Positions 17,641-26,578 of a stretch of 64,000 nt of DNA are shown here, piece after piece. The stretch comes from Amycolatopsis oliviviridis (lineage in GTDB: Bacteria > Actinomycetota > Actinomycetes > Mycobacteriales > Pseudonocardiaceae), in NCBI RefSeq assembly GCF_014654365.1, contig NZ_BNAY01000001.1, positions 62,001-126,000 on the forward strand, given 5' to 3'. Every line of letters starts with the position of its first letter. The stretch's first letter is position 1. The translations under genes were made by a program, and so were the position numbers. The notes below the pieces were generated by a model. It made no database searches, was not told the origin of the DNA, and worked only from the letters and a program-made list of their open reading frames with translations.

Positions 17641-18261
17641 TCAAGAGATCTTTCCGCGGGTGGTGACGACGCGGGCACTGCCGTCGGCCAGGCGGTAGGA
17701 CAGTCCGGCGATCGCGGTTTCCCCGGCTTCGATCTTGTCGGCGAGCAGGCGGGAGCGGTCGGCCAGGAGGTCGACGGTGTGGCGGATGTGCTCGTCGATG
17801 ATGTCGTCGTCGGTGGTGAGCCCGGCGGCGCGGGCGGCGAGGATGCTCGGGGTGACCCGTTCGATGACGTCGCGGACGAAGCTGTTGGTGCCGAGTCCTT
17901 CGGTCAGCGCCGCGCGGGTCGCGGCGACGGCGCCACAGGAGTCGTGACCCAGCACGACGACGAGGGGGCATTCGAGGACGCTGACGGCGTACTCGATGCT
18001 GCCCAGCACCTCCGAACCGGCGACGTGGCCCGCGGTGCGGACGACGAACAGGTCGCCCAGCCCACGGTCGAAGATGATCTCGGCGGCCAGCCGCGAGTCG
18101 GAACAGCCGAAGAGGACGGCGAAGGGGCGCTGTCCTGGGGCTGTTTCGGCGCGGCGGGTGGCGTCCTGGTTCGGGTGCTCGGGTGTTCCGGCGATGAACC
18201 GCCGGTTGCCGGTGAGCAGAAGGTCGAAGGCCTCGGAAGGGGTCGGCGGCGCGTCGCTCAT
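17641..18261 (-). CDS. beta-class carbonic anhydrase
   Basis: This 206-aa cytosolic enzyme interconverts CO2 and bicarbonate. Zinc ligands and the catalytic dyad are visible: CSDSR (Cys plus Asp-Arg) near residue 50 and HDSCG (His...Cys) near residue 105. I start it at MSDAPPTPSEAF (ATG 18261); an upstream in-frame start would add 19 residues with no family match. It diverges from the PadR-ABC operon across a 125-nt spacer that holds a PadR-like operator, so the two could share control. Hairpins lie directly downstream. Confidence 0.92.
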   Translation of the reverse strand: MSDAPPTPSEAFDLLLTGNRRFIAGTPEHPNQDATRRAETAPGQRPFAVLFGCSDSRLAAEIIFDRGLGDLFVVRTAGHVAGSEVLGSIEYAVSVLECPLVVVLGHDSCGAVAATRAALTEGLGTNSFVRDVIERVTPSILAARAAGLTTDDDIIDEHIRHTVDLLADRSRLLADKIEAGETAIAGLSYRLADGSARVVTTRGKIS

Positions 18262-18339
18262 GAAGCGGACATTACCGGCGACGGCCAAGATCAGCATCCT
18301 GGTCGGGATCGACATCACTTGTGGCGCCGCTATTCAGTG

Positions 18340-18359
18340 TTACTATGTAGCGGTAGTAA
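18340..18359. promoter_or_regulatory. probable PadR operator (inverted repeat)
   Basis: Perfect inverted repeat TTACTA-N8-TAGTAA about 28 nt upstream of the PadR start codon, in a locally A/T-rich stretch that also repeats TAGTGTT. The 8-nt spacer matches the symmetry of known PadR sites. It probably mediates autoregulation of the PadR-DUF1048-ABC operon. Confidence 0.5.
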
Positions 18360-18386
18360 GTAGTGTTGAGTACCAGGAGGCGGCCG

Positions 18387-18716
18387 GTGGGCAGGCAGAT
18401 GACGGAGATGCTCAAGGGCGTGCTGGAGGGGGTCGTCCTGGCGATCCTGTCCGGCCGGTCCGCGTACGGCTACGAGATCACGGCGTGGCTGCGCGACCTG
18501 GGTTTCGCCGATATCGCCGAGGGCACCGTCTACGCGCTGCTGGTCAGGTTCGAGCGGCGCGGGCTGGTCGACGTGGAGAAGGTCCCGTCGGAGAAGGGCC
18601 CGCCGCGCAAGGTGTATTCGCTCAACGCTCAAGGACGGCACTACCTCGACGAGTTCTGGAAGACCTGGGGCTTCCTCGTCGAGCGACTGGAACACCTTCG
18701 CGAAGGGGAAAAGTGA
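18387..18716 (+). CDS. PadR-family transcriptional regulator
   Basis: This 109-aa protein is the short PadR type (winged helix only): LKGVLEGVVLAILSGRSAYGYEI, then EGTVYALLVRFERRGLVDVE and a wing ending KVYSLNAQGR. I chose GTG 18387 because AGGAGG ends 6 nt upstream. It heads an operon with a DUF1048 protein and a two-gene ABC exporter, a common set in actinobacteria and Firmicutes. The regulator represses its own exporter until a toxic compound binds. The palindrome at 18340-18359 is the likely target. Confidence 0.9.
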   Translation: MGRQMTEMLKGVLEGVVLAILSGRSAYGYEITAWLRDLGFADIAEGTVYALLVRFERRGLVDVEKVPSEKGPPRKVYSLNAQGRHYLDEFWKTWGFLVERLEHLREGEK

Positions 18717-18718
18717 CC

Positions 18719-19105
18719 ATGCCTGATACGGAAGAGGGCAACTTCATCTCGAAGTTCCTTTCACTGGTGATCGGCGACAAACGGCGGTGGCGGCAGTACA
18801 AGGCCCGCGTGCGGCAGCTTCCGCCGAACTACCGCACGGCGGTCGAGGGGATCGAGCGGTACCTGATGCACTTCGGGCCGATGGACGGTGGCAACGCGGC
18901 TTCGCTGTTCGAGGACGTCGCCGATCTGTTCGAGCGGGCCGCGGCGGACGGAACCCCGATCCGCGAGATCGTCGGGAACGACCCGGTCGAGTTCGTCGAG
19001 GAGCTGATCCGGAACTACGGGAAGGGCGGATACGTCGCGCGGGAACAGGAAAGACTGGTCAGCGCCATCGATCGGGCCGTCGGGAAAGAAAGCGGGACCG
19101 CCTGA
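18719..19105 (+). CDS. DUF1048 family protein
   Basis: This 128-aa helical, charged cytosolic protein ends just where the ABC ATPase begins (TGATG overlap). The segment KRRWRQYKARVRQLPPNYR followed by a helix and LFERAAADGTPIREIVGNDP is typical of DUF1048 proteins, which regularly sit between a PadR regulator and an ABC transporter. Its biochemical role is not established. An alternative start, GTG 18713, overlaps the PadR stop and would add two residues. Confidence 0.8.
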   Translation: MPDTEEGNFISKFLSLVIGDKRRWRQYKARVRQLPPNYRTAVEGIERYLMHFGPMDGGNAASLFEDVADLFERAAADGTPIREIVGNDPVEFVEELIRNYGKGGYVAREQERLVSAIDRAVGKESGTA

Positions 19106-19896
19106 TGACGGCACGGCAAGCCCCGGCGATCGAGGTGCGGGGACTGGAGAAGTCGTACGGGAAGTCGCGGGTGCTGCGCGGGGTGGACTTCAGCGTGGCG
19201 CGGGGCGGTATCTTCGCTTTGCTCGGCTCCAACGGGGCGGGCAAGACCACGGTCGTGAGGATCCTGTCCACCTTGCTCAAAGCGGATGGGGGAGTGGCCA
19301 GCGTCGGCGGGTTCGACCTCGCGACGCAACCGGCGAACGTCCGGGAATCCATCAGCCTCACCGGGCAGTTCGCCGCCGTCGACGAAATCCTCAGTGGCCG
19401 GGAGAACCTGGTGCTGGTGGCCAGGCTGCGGCACCTGAGCCGCCCGGGCAAGATCGCGGACGACCTGCTGGAGCGCTTCTCTCTGACCGACGCGGCCGCG
19501 CGGAAGGTGTCCACGTATTCCGGGGGCATGCGCCGCCGGCTGGACATCGCCATGAGCCTCATCGGGAATCCGCCGGTGATCTTCCTGGACGAGCCGACCA
19601 CCGGACTCGATCCGCAGGCGCGCGTCGAGGTGTGGCAGGCGGTCAAGGAACTCGCCGGGCGGGGCACGACGGTGCTGCTCACCACGCAGTACCTGGAGGA
19701 GGCCGAACAGCTCGCGGACAGGATCGCGATCCTCCACGAAGGCAGGATCATCGTGAACGGCACCCTCGCTGAACTCAAACGGCTTCTCCCGCCCGCCGAA
19801 GTCGAGTACGTCGAGAAGCAACCGACCCTCGAGGACGTCTTCTTCGCCATCGTCGGCGGCGAACGCAAGAGCGCCTCAGTCCGCACGGAAAAGTGA
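19105..19896 (+). CDS. ABC exporter ATPase (DrrA-like)
   Basis: This 263-aa cytoplasmic ATPase has Walker A GSNGAGKTT, signature YSGGMRRRLDIA, Walker B VIFLDEPTTGLDP and the H-loop region TTQYLEEAEQLAD. The C-terminal ~60 residues resemble the DrrA-type tail (LAELKRLLPP...TLEDVFFAIV). It starts at ATG 19105 within the preceding stop and pairs with the permease 10 nt downstream. The pair should form a drug-efflux ABC-2 exporter, with two copies of each subunit. Regulation by the operon's PadR protein is expected. Confidence 0.92.
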   Translation: MTARQAPAIEVRGLEKSYGKSRVLRGVDFSVARGGIFALLGSNGAGKTTVVRILSTLLKADGGVASVGGFDLATQPANVRESISLTGQFAAVDEILSGRENLVLVARLRHLSRPGKIADDLLERFSLTDAAARKVSTYSGGMRRRLDIAMSLIGNPPVIFLDEPTTGLDPQARVEVWQAVKELAGRGTTVLLTTQYLEEAEQLADRIAILHEGRIIVNGTLAELKRLLPPAEVEYVEKQPTLEDVFFAIVGGERKSASVRTEK

Positions 19897-19906
19897 GGAA
19901 ACGACG

Positions 19907-20668
19907 ATGGCCACTCATGTCCTCGGTGACACCACTGTCCTGACAGGACGGTCGCTGCGCCATGTCACCCGCAGCCCGGACACCATCATCACGACCGCGA
20001 TCATGCCGGTCGCCATGATGCTGATGTTCGTCTACGTGTTCGGCGGCGCGATCGACACCGGTCCGGGCTCGTACGTGAACTACATGCTGCCCGGCATCCT
20101 GCTGATCACGATCGCGTCGGGCGTCGCCTACACCTCGGTCCGGCTCTTCACCGACCTGAAAAGCGGGATCTTCGAGCGTTTCCAGTCCCTGCCGATCGCA
20201 CGATCCGGTGTGCTGTGGGCGCACGTGCTGACCTCGATGGTCTCGAACCTGATCTCGCTCGTGATCGTCGTGGGTGTCGCCCTCCTCATGGGGTTCCGGT
20301 CGAGCGCGGGAGCGGGGCCCTGGTTCGCGGTCACCGGCATCCTGCTTCTGTTCACCCTGGCGCTGACCTGGATCGCCGTGATCGCCGGCCTCACCGCGAA
20401 GTCGGCCGAAGGCGGAAGCGCGTTCTCCTACCCGCTCATCTTCTTGCCGTTCCTCAGTTCCGCCTTCGTTCCCACCGGCACCATGCCCGGCCCGGTGCGC
20501 TGGTTCGCCGAGCACCAGCCGGTGACCTCCATCGTCGACACGATCCGCGACCTGCTCGGCGGGCAGCCGGTCGGCACCGGCATCTGGACCGCTCTCGCCT
20601 GGTGCGCCGGGATCCTCGTGGTCGCGTACGTGTTCGCGACGGCCGCGTACCGTCGCAAGGCGGCCTGA
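19907..20668 (+). CDS. ABC-2 type permease (DrrB-like)
   Basis: This 253-aa integral membrane protein has six predicted transmembrane segments and the ABC-2 signature region (LFTDLKSGIFERFQSLPIARS) between TM2 and TM3. The motif PVRWFAEHQPVTSIVDTIR before the last helix is typical of daunorubicin-resistance-type permeases. It begins 10 nt after the ATPase stop with GAGGAAA as ribosome-binding site. It forms the membrane channel of the exporter. The substrate is unknown. It converges with the deiminase-family gene. Confidence 0.92.
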   Translation: MATHVLGDTTVLTGRSLRHVTRSPDTIITTAIMPVAMMLMFVYVFGGAIDTGPGSYVNYMLPGILLITIASGVAYTSVRLFTDLKSGIFERFQSLPIARSGVLWAHVLTSMVSNLISLVIVVGVALLMGFRSSAGAGPWFAVTGILLLFTLALTWIAVIAGLTAKSAEGGSAFSYPLIFLPFLSSAFVPTGTMPGPVRWFAEHQPVTSIVDTIRDLLGGQPVGTGIWTALAWCAGILVVAYVFATAAYRRKAA

Positions 20669-20684
20669 CGCCCGCAGCCCGGCC

Positions 20685-21884
20685 TTACGCGGGGGGAAGG
20701 TCGGGCTGGTCGTGGGTGGCGCAGTGAATGCCGCCGCCGCCCGCGGCGATGGCGTCGATCGAGACCTGGACGACTTCGCGACCGGGGAAGGTGTCCCGCA
20801 TGATCTGGGCCGCTTTGCCGTCGGCGGAGGGGTCGCCGAACTTCGGGATGACGACGGCCTTGTTGGCGACGTAGAAATTGAGGTACGTGGAGACGAACGC
20901 GTCCCCGCGGCCGGTGATCTTGTCCGGGTCGGGCTGGAAGAGCTCGACCACCTTCAGCGGCTGGTCCTGCGCGTCCGTGCTGCCTTCCAGTACCTGCTTG
21001 GCCTGATCGGCGGAACGTGACCAATGATCGGGTTCACTTCCGGGGAAGGCACGGTCGAGCAGGACCACGCCGGGGGAGGCGAAGCGGACCAGGCAGTCGA
21101 TGTGGGCGTCGGTGATGTCCTTGCCTCGGACACCCTCGAACCAGATGACCTTGCGGACGCCGAGGACTTTCTTGAGCTCGGCCTCGATCTGGTCGCGCGT
21201 CTTGCCCGGGTTGCGATTGTCGTTCACGACCGAGCTCTCGGTCACGAGCAGTGTGCCCTTGCCGTCGGTCTCGAACGAGCCGCCCTCGGCCACGAGCCAG
21301 GTCCGCACGCCCGGGATCCCGTATTTCTCCAGCAGCGCCGCCGCCGCGGCCGCGTCCTTGTCGTGCGGGTTCTGCTTGTTGCCCCAACCGCTGAAGTTGA
21401 AGTTCACGCCCCTGAGCTTGCCGGCCTGCTCGACGAACACCGGGAGCGTGTCACGGGCCCACAGGTCGTCCACCGGGATGGGCACGACTTCGACCTCGCC
21501 GCCGCAGGCGCGCCGAGCGTCCTCGGCCAACTCCGGCCGCGCGAACATCACCACGGGCTGATGGCCCCTGATCGCCCGCGCGAGTCCCGCGATGTCGTTC
21601 TGCACCGCGGCGGTCTGGTCGTCCCAGATCGCCGAGGTGGGCCACGACATGAACGTCCGGGCCTGAGGTTCCCACTCCGCGCCGAACCTGACCTCGCCGG
21701 CAGGCGTGGCGGACGGCCCCACGCTCGGTGTCGCTGTCACGTCCGCCGGGCCTTCCTCCGCCCCCGAACATGCCGCGGCGCTCGCGGCCAAGGCGGCGAC
21801 CCCGGCCACGGATCGCAACGCGGTTCGGCGGGACACGGGCACGGTGACCTCCAGGCAGGGCGAATTGAGCACATGGTGCGTCAT
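20685..21884 (-). CDS. exported agmatine-deiminase-family (PAD-fold) protein
   Basis: This 399-aa protein starts at ATG 21884 (GGGAGG ribosome-binding site; a longer reading frame lacks one). The N-terminus has a twin Arg (VSRRTALRS), a hydrophobic core and ASAAACSG, which looks like a Tat-exported lipoprotein with a lipobox Cys. The mature part is the agmatine/peptidyl-arginine deiminase fold: WPTSAIWDD near the start, DDLWARDTLPVF, EGGSFETDGKGT, AHIDCLVRF, and the catalytic Cys in GGGGIHCATHDQP. The family converts agmatine to N-carbamoylputrescine and ammonia. Acting outside the cytoplasm is unusual for this enzyme and suggests scavenging of extracellular guanidino compounds. Confidence 0.85.
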   Translation of the reverse strand: MTHHVLNSPCLEVTVPVSRRTALRSVAGVAALAASAAACSGAEEGPADVTATPSVGPSATPAGEVRFGAEWEPQARTFMSWPTSAIWDDQTAAVQNDIAGLARAIRGHQPVVMFARPELAEDARRACGGEVEVVPIPVDDLWARDTLPVFVEQAGKLRGVNFNFSGWGNKQNPHDKDAAAAAALLEKYGIPGVRTWLVAEGGSFETDGKGTLLVTESSVVNDNRNPGKTRDQIEAELKKVLGVRKVIWFEGVRGKDITDAHIDCLVRFASPGVVLLDRAFPGSEPDHWSRSADQAKQVLEGSTDAQDQPLKVVELFQPDPDKITGRGDAFVSTYLNFYVANKAVVIPKFGDPSADGKAAQIMRDTFPGREVVQVSIDAIAAGGGGIHCATHDQPDLPPA

Positions 21885-22345
21885 CGCCGTACCTCCCGCT
21901 CGCCGAACACGTTCACCCTTTCGGCGGGTCGAGGCGACTGTTGCGGCAAGTCCTGCCGATAGACCGGAGCAGGGCATCGAGCCCGAGAGGGGGACTTTGC
22001 CCGAGATCCAGGGCAAGCGAACCACTGTGGGACGAATCCTGAACATCTGATGCGGCACCTGCATCGTTGGGCGGCCGAGAGCCTGCCGTTACGCCGGTGG
22101 AGAGCGGCCGCAGGGTTCTGAAATAGAGACGGCTACAACCGCCAGAGCTTCTGAAGGACGGATTGTCCACACAGGAACATGACAAAAAGTAGCCAAAGAA
22201 TGGTCACATATCCCCTGCTCAGCGCGGAAAATGCCGTTTGCCGACCAGTGGCGACCGCTGAGCGTGACGATCTTAAGTTGATCTCTTCCTAGTGTGAACC
22301 TTGTTGCATCAGGTAATTGTTCTACCTGTCGGGTGGTGACTGGCC
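21885..22345. other. intergenic spacer between divergent genes
   Basis: This 461-nt spacer between the deiminase-family gene (minus) and the 622-aa gene (plus) shows no convincing gene. The right half is A/T richer than its surroundings (around 22200-22330), as expected for promoters of the plus-strand gene. No repeat or clear operator was seen. Confidence 0.5.
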
Positions 22346-24214
22346 ATGACGAACGAATTCAACACCACGATCGACGAGATGCCGTGGAACGAGCTCAAGC
22401 CGTTCATGTCGGTCATCGTGCTTCAGTGCGTCGGCGACCCTGCACTCGCGTTCGGTGCTCTGGTCCGCCTTCTGAAAAAGCCAGGTCGTGCTCGGCAGGG
22501 GACGACCGTCCGGACCGTGGCCGAGAGCGAACTGAGCCTCGCAAGTGACGAAGTCGTACCTGGTGTGGGCTCGTTGGAGTCGCTGCGGGTCGACCAGCTC
22601 TTCGGCTCTGTCCGGCAACAGCAGAGTCGGCCGGGATGGGTGCTGGCGACTTCCGACTACTTCAACGTGTCTCATGAGCTGCTCGTCGCCCTGCGCCGGG
22701 ATGAGCTGATTGCCGTGCGCGCGGACCGCACTGTGCTCGACCGGCTCCAGAAAGAGCTGGACAAGACGCCCCGGCCACCGCTGAGACGACTCGCTTCCGG
22801 CGTTCTTGAGGAAGCCTTCATGCAAGGTGCGGCCAAAAACATCTGGATGAGGTCGATCCAGCGCCGGAGTACGCTTCGGCCGGCGAGCAAAGCGATCGGA
22901 GGCGACAACCTGGGCGTCGCGCTCGACCCGGTGGAGGACGCGTTCTTCGCCTGGGACGCGGCACGGTGCGAGATGCCGGACAGTCCCGAGGTTGTCTATC
23001 TCAAAGGCAAGGTCGGTGTCACGGTCAGCAACTCGCAGATCTGGTTCAAGGATTCGCCCGACTTCCACACCTACGTCCTCACGATGGGCGAGATTCTCGG
23101 CATCACCGCTGAGGTCATCGAGGCACCCACGGGGTTCTCGGCTTTCCCGGTCACCGCACGCGAGGTTTTCGACCTCACCGAGGTGTCCGAAGCTTACGAG
23201 GTGCTTCCCCTCGATCTGGACTCCTTGCCGGAGTCACTGCGGGGTGGCGATGAGATCGAGGACGCCGCTGTCTTGCTTGAACGCGCTGTCCTCAGTGTCC
23301 AGGAAGGTGCGAGGGGAACCAAGTTCAAACTCGATGTCGGAACCGATGGCGTGATCGGCGGCCAGCTGGCCGCGAGCCTCACCCGACTCGACGACCGGTT
23401 CGAACTCGACGTTGGGTTCGACAGGAACGCCCGCGAGCCACTGCCCGCAGCCCGCGAAGTCTGTGCGGCTTTGAACACCGGGCAGCTGCTCGAGGTCTAC
23501 TTCGCTTCCGGCCACAAGTACTCGTCAGGGCGCCTCTGGAAGGAAGACTATTCGCCTACGCCGTTCTCGGGCTGGGCGTGGGAGGACTTCGCCGGTTTCG
23601 ACATCACCAAAGAGAAGCCGAAGAGGTTGCAGTCGACCACGCAGATTCACGCCGCGATCGCCGAAGCGGGTGACGATTCACTGTTCGCCTGGATGGTGGA
23701 ATACTGTAGCGAAGGCTGGTTGATCTGTGATGACAGTTCGGGCGAAGCCGCCGACTTCTTCCATATCGACGAGGAAAACCTGTTGCGCGTATTTCACGTA
23801 AAGGCTTCGAGTAATGGGGCCGCCACTCGGGGCGTGAAGGTCATCGATTACGACGTCGTACTCGCTCAAGCGCAGAAGAACATGCTTTACCTGGACAAGG
23901 AGCGGCTTGCGAGCCGGCTGGCGAGCACCAATCTCAAGGCACCCGCCTGCTGGTTCGACGGAGTGCGTGTCGACGATCGTCGGCAAGGCTTTCTGTCGAA
24001 GCTGAAGGCGAGTCGAGCCAAAGGGACCACCGAGGTCGTGGTCGTCCAGCCGAACCTCAGTCGGACGCTTTACGACAAGCTGTCTGAGGATATCGCCGAC
24101 GGCGTCGTCAGCCAGAACACACTTCGTCTCCAGCTTCTGGAGATGCAGCTGAAGATGGCGCGAATCGCTGCGGTCAAGTACGTGACCGACCTGACAGTGA
24201 TCGGTAGCGGCTAG
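22346..24214 (+). CDS. unknown 622-aa protein with a nuclease-like C-terminal motif
   Basis: I do not recognise a named family. The protein is soluble, with no signal peptide or transmembrane segment. Around residues 460-490 it reads CDDSSGEAADFFHID...FHVKAS, a hydrophobic-D...GE...HVK pattern reminiscent of the PD-(D/E)XK nuclease core (D462, E467 and K486 as candidate residues). Just after it, VLAQAQKNMLYLD is a conserved-looking helix. Codon choice is less GC-biased than in flanking genes, and the gene stands alone with its own A/T-richer upstream region, both hints of horizontal transfer. A role in defence or DNA processing is plausible but is an inference. Confidence 0.45.
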   Translation: MTNEFNTTIDEMPWNELKPFMSVIVLQCVGDPALAFGALVRLLKKPGRARQGTTVRTVAESELSLASDEVVPGVGSLESLRVDQLFGSVRQQQSRPGWVLATSDYFNVSHELLVALRRDELIAVRADRTVLDRLQKELDKTPRPPLRRLASGVLEEAFMQGAAKNIWMRSIQRRSTLRPASKAIGGDNLGVALDPVEDAFFAWDAARCEMPDSPEVVYLKGKVGVTVSNSQIWFKDSPDFHTYVLTMGEILGITAEVIEAPTGFSAFPVTAREVFDLTEVSEAYEVLPLDLDSLPESLRGGDEIEDAAVLLERAVLSVQEGARGTKFKLDVGTDGVIGGQLAASLTRLDDRFELDVGFDRNAREPLPAAREVCAALNTGQLLEVYFASGHKYSSGRLWKEDYSPTPFSGWAWEDFAGFDITKEKPKRLQSTTQIHAAIAEAGDDSLFAWMVEYCSEGWLICDDSSGEAADFFHIDEENLLRVFHVKASSNGAATRGVKVIDYDVVLAQAQKNMLYLDKERLASRLASTNLKAPACWFDGVRVDDRRQGFLSKLKASRAKGTTEVVVVQPNLSRTLYDKLSEDIADGVVSQNTLRLQLLEMQLKMARIAAVKYVTDLTVIGSG

Positions 24215-24385
24215 AGGGTCCGGCAGATGCGGTGCCCCGGATCCGTCGGTGAGCCTGGTGTGCACGGGTCACCGAGGGGTACGAAGTGGTGCGGTCGTCA
24301 CCCGCCCGCGCGCAGAACCTGCGCCGTACGCTCGTCGCGTGGATCATGAAGGTGTTCCCTCCTCCGCCGCATCGAAGGGGTCTTG

Positions 24386-26125
24386 ATGGCCAAGCCCAAT
24401 GTCGCCGAGCAGTTCGTCCAGGTCCTGGTGCAGGCCGGGGTGGAACGGATCTACGGCGTGGTCGGTGACAGTCTGAATCCGGTCGTCGACGCGATCCGGC
24501 GTACCCCGGGTATCGAGTGGGTGCACGTGCGCAACGAGGAGGCGGGCGCGTTCGCGGCGGCCGCCGAGGCTCAGCTGACCGGACGGCTCGCGGTGTGCGC
24601 GGGCAGCTGCGGGCCCGGCAACACGCACCTGGTGCAGGGCCTCTACGACGCGCACCGCACGGGCGCCCCGGTCCTCGCGCTCGCCTCGCACATCCCGTCC
24701 GGGCAGATCGGGACCGGGTTCTTCCAGGAGACCCATCCGGAGCGGTTGTTCGTCGACTGCAGCGGGTATTGCGAGCAGATCAGCGGGCCCGGCCAGATGC
24801 CCAGGGTGCTGCGGATCGCCATGCAGCACGCGCTGGCCCGCGGCGAGGTGTCGGTGCTGGTGCTGCCGGGCGACGTCGCGCAGCTCGCGGCCACCTCGCC
24901 CACCGGGAGCGGGGCGCCGGTCACCGAGCACGGGAAGGTCGTGCCTCCCGAGCCGCAGGTGGCGCGGCTCGCCGAGCTGATCAACGAGGCCGAGACCGTC
25001 ACCCTGTTCGCCGGTGCCGGGGTGCGCGGCGCGCACGCCGAGGTGATGGAACTCGCCGGGGCGGTCCAGGCACCGGTCGGCCACAGTCTGCGCGGCAAGG
25101 AGTGGATCCAGTACGACAATCCCTACGACGTCGGGATGAGCGGCCTGCTCGGCTACGGCGCCTGCTACCGGGCCATGCACGACGCGGACCTGCTTCTTCT
25201 GCTGGGCACCGACTTTCCTTACGACTCCTTCCTGCCGCAGGCCCGGACCGTGCAGATCGACCACGACGCGACCCGGCTCGGCAGGCGCACCCCCTTGGAA
25301 CTGGCCGTGCACGGCGATGTGCGCGAGACCCTGCGAGCCGTGCTGCCGCTCCTGCGGCGCAAGACCGACAGGGCGTTCCTGGATCGCATGCTGCGTGAGC
25401 ACTGCAAATCACTCGAACAGGTCGTCGATGCCTACACCCGCAACGTCGAACGGCACGTGCCGATCCATCCCGAGTTCGCCGCCGATCTTCTCGACGAACT
25501 CGCCGCCGACGACGCGATCTTCACCGTGGACACCGGCATGTGCAACGTCTGGGCCGCCCGCTACCTCACACCCAACGGGCGGCGGCGGGTCATCGGCTCG
25601 TTCCTGCACGGCACGATGGCGAACGCCCTGCCGCACGCCATCGGCGCGCAGTTCGCCTACCCGGGACGACAGGTCGTGTCGATGTCCGGCGACGGGGGAC
25701 TGGGCATGCTGCTCGGCGAGCTGCTGACGGTCGCCCTGCACGATCTGCCGGTCAAGATCGTGACGTTCAACAACTCCTCACTGGGCATGGTCAAGCTGGA
25801 GATGCTGGTCGACGGCCTGCCCGACTACCAGACCGACCACCGCCAGGTCGACTTCGCCGCCATCGCCCGCGGCGCCGGCCTGCGTTCGGAGCGGGTGACC
25901 GATCCGACGCGGCTGCGTGCCGCCCTCAAGGAGGCGTTGAGTCACGACGGTCCCGCGCTGGTGGACGTCGTGACGGACCCGAACGCGCTGTCCGTCCCTC
26001 CGCACATCACCGCCGGTCAGCTCGGCGGATTCGCGCTGGCCGCGAGCAAAGTCGTCCTCGAAGGCGGTGTCGGCCGGATGATCGACCTCGCCAGGGCCAA
26101 CCTCCGCAACATTCCCCGGCCATGA
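24386..26125 (+). CDS. poxB: ThDP-dependent pyruvate oxidase/dehydrogenase-type enzyme (PoxB-like)
   Basis: This 579-aa cytosolic or membrane-peripheral enzyme has the three ThDP-enzyme domains. These are an N-terminal Pyr domain (VERIYGVVGDSLNP, the cofactor-activating Glu in RNEEAGAFAAAAEAQ), a central FAD-type domain, and a C-terminal PP domain with the diphosphate/Mg motif GDGGLGMLLGELL...FNN. The arrangement and the Asn-Ser-Ser-Leu-Gly-Met run match pyruvate:quinone oxidoreductases and pyruvate oxidases better than acetolactate synthases. The ATG follows GAAGGGG. It would convert pyruvate to acetate and CO2 with electrons to quinone. It stands alone, with no operon partner. Confidence 0.82.
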   Translation: MAKPNVAEQFVQVLVQAGVERIYGVVGDSLNPVVDAIRRTPGIEWVHVRNEEAGAFAAAAEAQLTGRLAVCAGSCGPGNTHLVQGLYDAHRTGAPVLALASHIPSGQIGTGFFQETHPERLFVDCSGYCEQISGPGQMPRVLRIAMQHALARGEVSVLVLPGDVAQLAATSPTGSGAPVTEHGKVVPPEPQVARLAELINEAETVTLFAGAGVRGAHAEVMELAGAVQAPVGHSLRGKEWIQYDNPYDVGMSGLLGYGACYRAMHDADLLLLLGTDFPYDSFLPQARTVQIDHDATRLGRRTPLELAVHGDVRETLRAVLPLLRRKTDRAFLDRMLREHCKSLEQVVDAYTRNVERHVPIHPEFAADLLDELAADDAIFTVDTGMCNVWAARYLTPNGRRRVIGSFLHGTMANALPHAIGAQFAYPGRQVVSMSGDGGLGMLLGELLTVALHDLPVKIVTFNNSSLGMVKLEMLVDGLPDYQTDHRQVDFAAIARGAGLRSERVTDPTRLRAALKEALSHDGPALVDVVTDPNALSVPPHITAGQLGGFALAASKVVLEGGVGRMIDLARANLRNIPRP

Positions 26126-26159
26126 AAGCCCCCTGAGTACTCCGGCGCGTGCCGGACGC

Positions 26160-26387
26160 CTAGTCCGGTCCGCGCAAGGTCAGGACCACCCGGAGGACGT
26201 GTTCGACAGCGGCGGGGAACGCGGCCCCGCGCAGTTCTCCGCGGCTGGCGAGAGTGAGCCCGGCGAAATCCAGCATCCTGTCCTCGCCGAGACGCCGCAC
26301 GGTCAGGGTGGCCACTTCCTCGAGGTCGAGGTCTGGATGGTCCAGGCGGGTCAGGGCGAATTCGATGAGCAGCTGTTCATCCGTCAC
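26160..26387 (-). CDS. small hypothetical protein
   Basis: This 75-aa protein starts at GTG 26387 (VTDEQLLIEFALTRLD), which is preceded by a very strong GGAGGTGAT ribosome-binding site 3 nt upstream; an upstream in-frame ATG has none. It is acidic and helical, with no signal peptide, membrane segment or motif I recognise. It lies convergent to the PoxB-like gene and diverges from the PucR-type regulators. The strong ribosome-binding site is the best evidence that it is a real gene. Confidence 0.5.
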   Translation of the reverse strand: MTDEQLLIEFALTRLDHPDLDLEEVATLTVRRLGEDRMLDFAGLTLASRGELRGAAFPAAVEHVLRVVLTLRGPD

Positions 26388-26578
26388 TTCATCACCTCCG
26401 CGCTCGTCGAGCGTAAGGCATACGTCGAAGTCCCCGCGAGCAACTGCCGTCAGCGGTGATCTTGGCATTTCGGGCGCCACAACATTTCCCCAACAGTTTC
26501 GGATCGGGCGCCGGGTCAGAATCCGCGGACCGGTTGGCGGTGCCCGTGCCCCACCCGGCGACCCAGGGAGGGGAAGCC

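Noticed and set aside
21913..22185. Minus-strand 90-aa open frame upstream of the deiminase-family gene
   Set aside because: No ribosome-binding site, no domain, and it lies in the promoter spacer of divergent genes.
24386..26125. Acetolactate synthase large subunit
   Set aside because: ThDP motifs are shared, but there is no small subunit next door and the PP-domain context fits PoxB-type enzymes better.
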